Of a DNA stretch of 9,690 nt, positions 7,027 through 9,690 are shown piece after piece (within the stretch, counting starts at the first letter, position 1; each line of letters opens with the position of its first letter). The stretch spans positions 1-9,690 of the forward strand of contig JADLFY010000127.1 in NCBI GenBank assembly GCA_020849575.1. The letters are read 5' to 3'. The notes under the pieces were generated by a model. That model was not told the origin of the DNA and did no database searches. It worked only from the letters and a program-made list of their open reading frames with translations. This DNA comes from Candidatus Peregrinibacteria bacterium. GTDB taxonomy: Bacteria; Patescibacteriota; Gracilibacteria; UBA1369. The position numbers and the translations under genes were made by a program.

Positions 7027-7035
7027 TGTTATAAT
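7027..7035 (+). promoter_or_regulatory. extended -10 promoter for the 7065 gene
   Basis: TGTTATAAT (7027-7035) is an extended -10 element (TGnTATAAT). The -35 region at 7007-7012, TTTTTA, is weak, as is usual with extended -10 promoters. Transcription would start near 7042, about 23 bases before the ATG. It is back-to-back with the possible yaaA promoter. Confidence 0.55.
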
Positions 7036-7064
7036 CGGCCAGTAAATTATTATTTTAATTTAAA

Positions 7065-7490
7065 ATGAAAAAACTTTCCCGGAAGGATTTCGAGCTTTAT
7101 GATGAAACGATTTATGAAACCTGGGTGAAAATCAAAGGAGTAAAAGAAGAAATGGAGTTCTTGCTGGATACTGGTTCAGAAGATGAAAAGAAGTTGCAGA
7201 AAATGATTGATTTTGCCAATAAGTTTTTGGAATGGATAGTGAAAAATGACTTGGAGGTGAAAAAATATGCCTGCAAAAAACTGCTCAAGCTGAAAAACAA
7301 AACCTGGCTTGAAGCAAAAGAAAAACCAGTCACAGAAAAAGAGTTTATCAAGAGGATCAAGCTGTCCTCAATTTTTATAAATGCTGATAAATCTGCTGCT
7401 CTCACCTACGATGCTGATGAGATGTTTACCGATCATGCCATTTTGATTGATCTAAGCAAAAATCAGAAATTGACGGATGCCTATTTGTAG
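7065..7490 (+). CDS. small DUF2262-like protein
   Basis: This is a 141-aa soluble protein, highly charged (Lys and Glu rich). Residues 1-85 are mostly helical. The C-terminal part, with FIKRIKLSSIFI at 94-105, AALTYDADEMFTDHAILIDL at 111-130 and KLTDAYL at 135-141, resembles the conserved core of DUF2262 proteins, which carry a similar pattern of a Tyr-Asp strand, an aromatic residue and His before a strand, and a short terminal segment ending near an Asp-Ala. The function of that family is not established; some members sit near toxin genes as possible immunity proteins, and no toxin is seen here. The assignment is by eye and tentative. The start has the AT-rich leader AATTTAAA with no Shine-Dalgarno sequence, and its own extended -10 promoter. 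It is convergent with the gene that ends at 7523. Confidence 0.7.
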   Translation: MKKLSRKDFELYDETIYETWVKIKGVKEEMEFLLDTGSEDEKKLQKMIDFANKFLEWIVKNDLEVKKYACKKLLKLKNKTWLEAKEKPVTEKEFIKRIKLSSIFINADKSAALTYDADEMFTDHAILIDLSKNQKLTDAYL

Positions 7491-7522
7491 GATGAGGGGA
7501 CCCGGAGTTGTCCGACATGCCG

Positions 7523-8020
7523 CTATTTAATTGCCGTGACCGGAGCGGTAGCAGGGGTATTAGCTCCAGGCATATCTGGTATTTCAGTTGGATTGCGGAG
7601 TTGAATAGTATCGGCAGCCAGTGAGCCGTCGCTTCCAGCTTTTCCTTGTACTGAAATAGTTTTACCTACTTGCAAATCTTCTTTGGCAGCATCAACGGAT
7701 TTGCTCAGTTTAGTTTTGTCTGAGTAGAAAACTATCTGTGAACTGTTATTGGGAAGCTTGATGGTTAAACTCTGCTCATCAATTTTGAGAATCTCTCCAA
7801 ATATACCTCCACCTCCCTGACGCATCATATTACCAGTTCTATTTTGGATGTTCTGGGCACCACCACCGAAATTGTTTTGACCACCACCCATGCTATTGAA
7901 ACGGGCATTTTGTCCACCGGCACCACCATGATTCATCTGGGCATAAAAATATCCACCGCCAAAACCTGCTGCAGCCATCAGCACTCCGATGATAGTTATA
8001 GTTACAATGTTCTTTTTCAT
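7523..8020 (-). CDS. membrane-anchored DUF5666-like protein of the exporter operon
   Basis: From the ATG at 8020 this is a 165-aa protein beginning MKKN, with one hydrophobic segment at about 5-26 (a signal anchor). Next comes a Gly-, Asn- and Gln-rich linker at about 27-73 (repeated GGG, GGGQNN, GGGAQN) and an OB-like beta domain at about 73-142: IFGEILKIDEQSLTIKL, then a strand IVFYSDKTKL, LQVGKTISVQGKA and a final SLAADTIQLR. This order matches DUF5666. The tail is Pro-, Thr- and Ala-rich. I preferred the start at 8020 because MKKN sits directly before the hydrophobic segment. The frame also has upstream ATGs at 8053 and 8068, inside the end of the permease gene, which would add 11 or 16 residues and couple the two genes. 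Inference: an extracytoplasmic accessory protein of the MacB-type exporter, possibly adaptor-like. Its ligand is unknown. Confidence 0.82.
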   Translation of the reverse strand: MKKNIVTITIIGVLMAAAGFGGGYFYAQMNHGGAGGQNARFNSMGGGQNNFGGGAQNIQNRTGNMMRQGGGGIFGEILKIDEQSLTIKLPNNSSQIVFYSDKTKLSKSVDAAKEDLQVGKTISVQGKAGSDGSLAADTIQLRNPTEIPDMPGANTPATAPVTAIK

Positions 8021-8045
8021 AATTTTTATAAAATGATTAAATAAA

Positions 8046-9275
8046 TTATTCATAACGTAAGGCCTCAATCGGGTTGAGGCTGGCAGCCCGCTTTGCCGGA
8101 TAATAACCGAAAATTACACCGATTGCTGCTGACACACCGAAAGCCAGTAAAACAGAATTCAGGCTTACGGAAGTAGCAATTCCTGCAAACTGACTGACAA
8201 TGGTCGCAATCAACCAGCCCAGTATCACACCTGTGATTCCACCAACCAGCGTCAGGGCTATGGATTCAGCCAAAAACTGTATGCTGATATCAGATTTTTT
8301 TGCTCCGATGGATTTGCGTAAACCAATTTCACGAGTTCGCTCAGTAACAGTAGTGAGCATCATATTCATGATGCCAATACCTCCAACCAACAAGGAAATT
8401 CCGGCAATAGCACTAAGCAAAAGTGTGAAAGTTCCTGTTACTGAAGTGGCTGTAGCAACGATTTCTGCTTGATTCATGATGCTAAAATCTGCCTGGGTAG
8501 CATCGCTGATTTTATGACGATCCAGTAGCAAATTGGTAATGTCATTCTGCACGGTAGTTAAAGTTTCTCCACTGCTGGCCTGAACCGAAATATTGCTCAC
8601 ATAATCATTGCCTGAAAAGTTTCGGATAGCAGTAGAAATGGGCACATAGATAATGTCGTCCTGATTTCCACCAAAAGAACTACCTTTGGAGACAGTCACA
8701 CCAACTACTTTAAATTGCACTTTATTGATTTTGATTACGCTGCCCACTACACCCGTAGCATCAGTTCCAAACAAATCATCTCTGGTAGTGGGCCCAATGA
8801 CTGCTACTTTGGAATTATTTTTAATGTCTTGATCTGTTAAAAATTCACCTTCAGACATTTCCAAACTACGTACTGTGGAAAAGGCCGCACTGGTTCCAAC
8901 TATCTGGGTATTAGTATTTTGTCCTTTATAGGTAACCTGATAACGCTTGGTAACTTGTGGAGCCACGGCTGTTACATCAGCAATTTGGCCATTACTAATA
9001 GCGTCAGCGTCATCCAGTGTCAAACTCTGGGCCGATCCTCGTCCACTGCTGACTTGCGTTCCAGGACCACGTTGTGATCCGGGCGTGATTTGAATAAGAT
9101 TGGAACCAATTGACTGAATACTGCTTTGAATCGAGGACTGTGCTCCTTCGCCAATTGCCACCATGGCAATTACTGAACCAATACCAATAACAATACCCAG
9201 CATAGTCAGAATTGATCTGGCTTTATTGACGGTGATGGCGCCGTAAGTTTCACTAATTAAGTCATTGAGTAGCAT
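8046..9275 (-). CDS. MacB-type ABC transporter permease
   Basis: This 409-aa protein is the membrane subunit of a mechanotransmission-type ABC exporter (MacB/FtsX superfamily). A transmembrane helix at about 22-42 (LTMLGIVIGIGSVIAMVAIG) is followed by a large extracytoplasmic MacB-PCD domain (about 43-280). Three C-terminal helices follow, at about 283-307, 340-363 and 372-393. Between them is the family's cytoplasmic coupling motif TERTREIGLRKSIGAKKSDI (311-330), and the protein ends with the typical NPIEALRYE. E. coli MacB carries the ATPase in the same polypeptide; here it is a separate gene just upstream. The stop of that gene and this start share a base in TGATG, so translation is probably coupled. 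Substrate cannot be inferred: relatives export macrolides, toxins, peptides or siderophores, or move lipoproteins. Confidence 0.93.
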   Translation of the reverse strand: MLLNDLISETYGAITVNKARSILTMLGIVIGIGSVIAMVAIGEGAQSSIQSSIQSIGSNLIQITPGSQRGPGTQVSSGRGSAQSLTLDDADAISNGQIADVTAVAPQVTKRYQVTYKGQNTNTQIVGTSAAFSTVRSLEMSEGEFLTDQDIKNNSKVAVIGPTTRDDLFGTDATGVVGSVIKINKVQFKVVGVTVSKGSSFGGNQDDIIYVPISTAIRNFSGNDYVSNISVQASSGETLTTVQNDITNLLLDRHKISDATQADFSIMNQAEIVATATSVTGTFTLLLSAIAGISLLVGGIGIMNMMLTTVTERTREIGLRKSIGAKKSDISIQFLAESIALTLVGGITGVILGWLIATIVSQFAGIATSVSLNSVLLAFGVSAAIGVIFGYYPAKRAASLNPIEALRYE

Positions 9276-9690
9276 CAGGTATGATGTTTAATAATTCTCT
9301 TCTGATGATCATTGTAATCTTTGACTATCAGGCCGTCTCGAATGTGAATGATGCGATCAGCATGTTCAGCAATATCCTGTTCGTGGGTAATGATGACAAT
9401 GGTGTGTCCAAGTTCAGAATTCAATTTTTGAAAAGTTCCCATTACCAAATTGCCAGTGGCAGTATCAAGATTTCCGGTCGGTTCATCAGCCAAAATCAAA
9501 CTTGGACTATTAACCAGGGAACGGGCGATTGCTACACGCTGCATCTGGCCTCCGGAGATCTGATTGGATTTGTGATCCCAGCGATCTTCAGGGAGCCCGG
9601 CATCCATTAAAGCTTTTTTAACTTTTTCATGTCTTTCAGCGACTGGAGTTTCTGCATAGACCAGGGGGAGTAACACATTGCGGTAAACCG
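9275..9690 (-). CDS. MacB-type ABC transporter ATP-binding protein (5' partial)
   Basis: The gene runs off the right edge of the window, so only the C-terminal part (about 137 residues) is present. The frame continues upstream of the in-frame GTG at 9676 with [13 protein letters not shown], which is a normal internal segment of this family, so that GTG is not a real start. Counting from it, the ABC signature [15 protein letters not shown] is at 40-54 (Ile in place of the usual Leu), Walker B LILADEP at 60-66, the D-loop TGNLD at 67-71 and the switch histidine in ITHE at 96-99. Walker A and the Q-loop lie outside the window. It would power the adjacent permease by ATP hydrolysis at the inner face of the membrane. 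It overlaps the permease start by one base. Confidence 0.93.
   Translation of the reverse strand, partial: VYRNVLLPLVYAETPVAERHEKVKKALMDAGLPEDRWDHKSNQISGGQMQRVAIARSLVNSPSLILADEPTGNLDTATGNLVMGTFQKLNSELGHTIVIITHEQDIAEHADRIIHIRDGLIVKDYNDHQKRIIKHHT

Noticed and set aside
7503..7514. CGGA-GTTG-TCCG hairpin between convergent genes, as a terminator
   Set aside because: The stem has only four pairs and no T tract follows on either strand.
8021..8068. Upstream start (8068 or 8053) for the DUF5666-like gene
   Set aside because: It would put 11-16 residues before the MKKN signal anchor and overlap the permease end; the 8020 start gives a normal N-terminus. It is not fully excluded, since coupled starts occur.
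1..9690. CRISPR array, tRNA genes, insertion sequences or attachment sites
   Set aside because: No regularly spaced repeats, cloverleaf-forming sequence, transposase or flanking direct repeats were found by reading both strands.

Overview
The window looks like chromosomal DNA of an uncultured bacterium, most likely a member of the Candidate Phyla Radiation (Patescibacteria). That placement is an inference from style, not from a marker gene. The points behind it are moderate-to-low GC, compact genes with overlaps, several conserved-looking proteins without recognisable families, a split MacB-type ABC exporter followed by a small DUF5666-like membrane protein, and no visible Shine-Dalgarno sequence before any start codon. 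TAA, TAG and TGA all end genes, so the standard bacterial code applies and a UGA=Gly lineage is unlikely.

Bases 2-3659 (plus strand): a long protein, open at the left edge, that appears to fuse an N-terminal cis-prenyltransferase (UppS-like) domain to a C-terminal class I terpene-synthase-like domain. It overlaps by 14 bases a soluble GAF-type sensor histidine kinase. This pair is the most unusual part of the window: one polypeptide could both build an allylic diphosphate and cyclise or ionise it, and it is co-translated with a signalling kinase.

Bases 3660-5522 (plus): a clear sigma-70-type promoter (3699-3726) drives two unrecognised proteins. The first is a helical protein with a basic, amphipathic C-terminus. 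The second is a single-pass membrane protein with a long exported or cytoplasmic C-terminal domain.

Bases 5523-6156 (plus): a second strong promoter, a structured leader or small RNA of about 133 nt ending in an intrinsic terminator, then a small unrecognised gene (5715-6107) with its own terminator. The gene has no evident promoter of its own, and the leader contains a segment complementary to the terminator hairpin, so attenuation is plausible.

Bases 6176-7490: yaaA (minus) and a small DUF2262-like gene (plus) diverge from a 100-base intergenic region with a -10 element in each direction.

Bases 7523-9690 (minus): an exporter operon read from right to left: MacB-type ATPase (cut by the right edge), MacB-type permease (TGATG stop/start overlap), and a membrane-anchored DUF5666-like protein. 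No tRNA, rRNA, CRISPR array, insertion sequence or long repeat was seen. The longest stretch without a gene is the 192 bases at 5523-5714.
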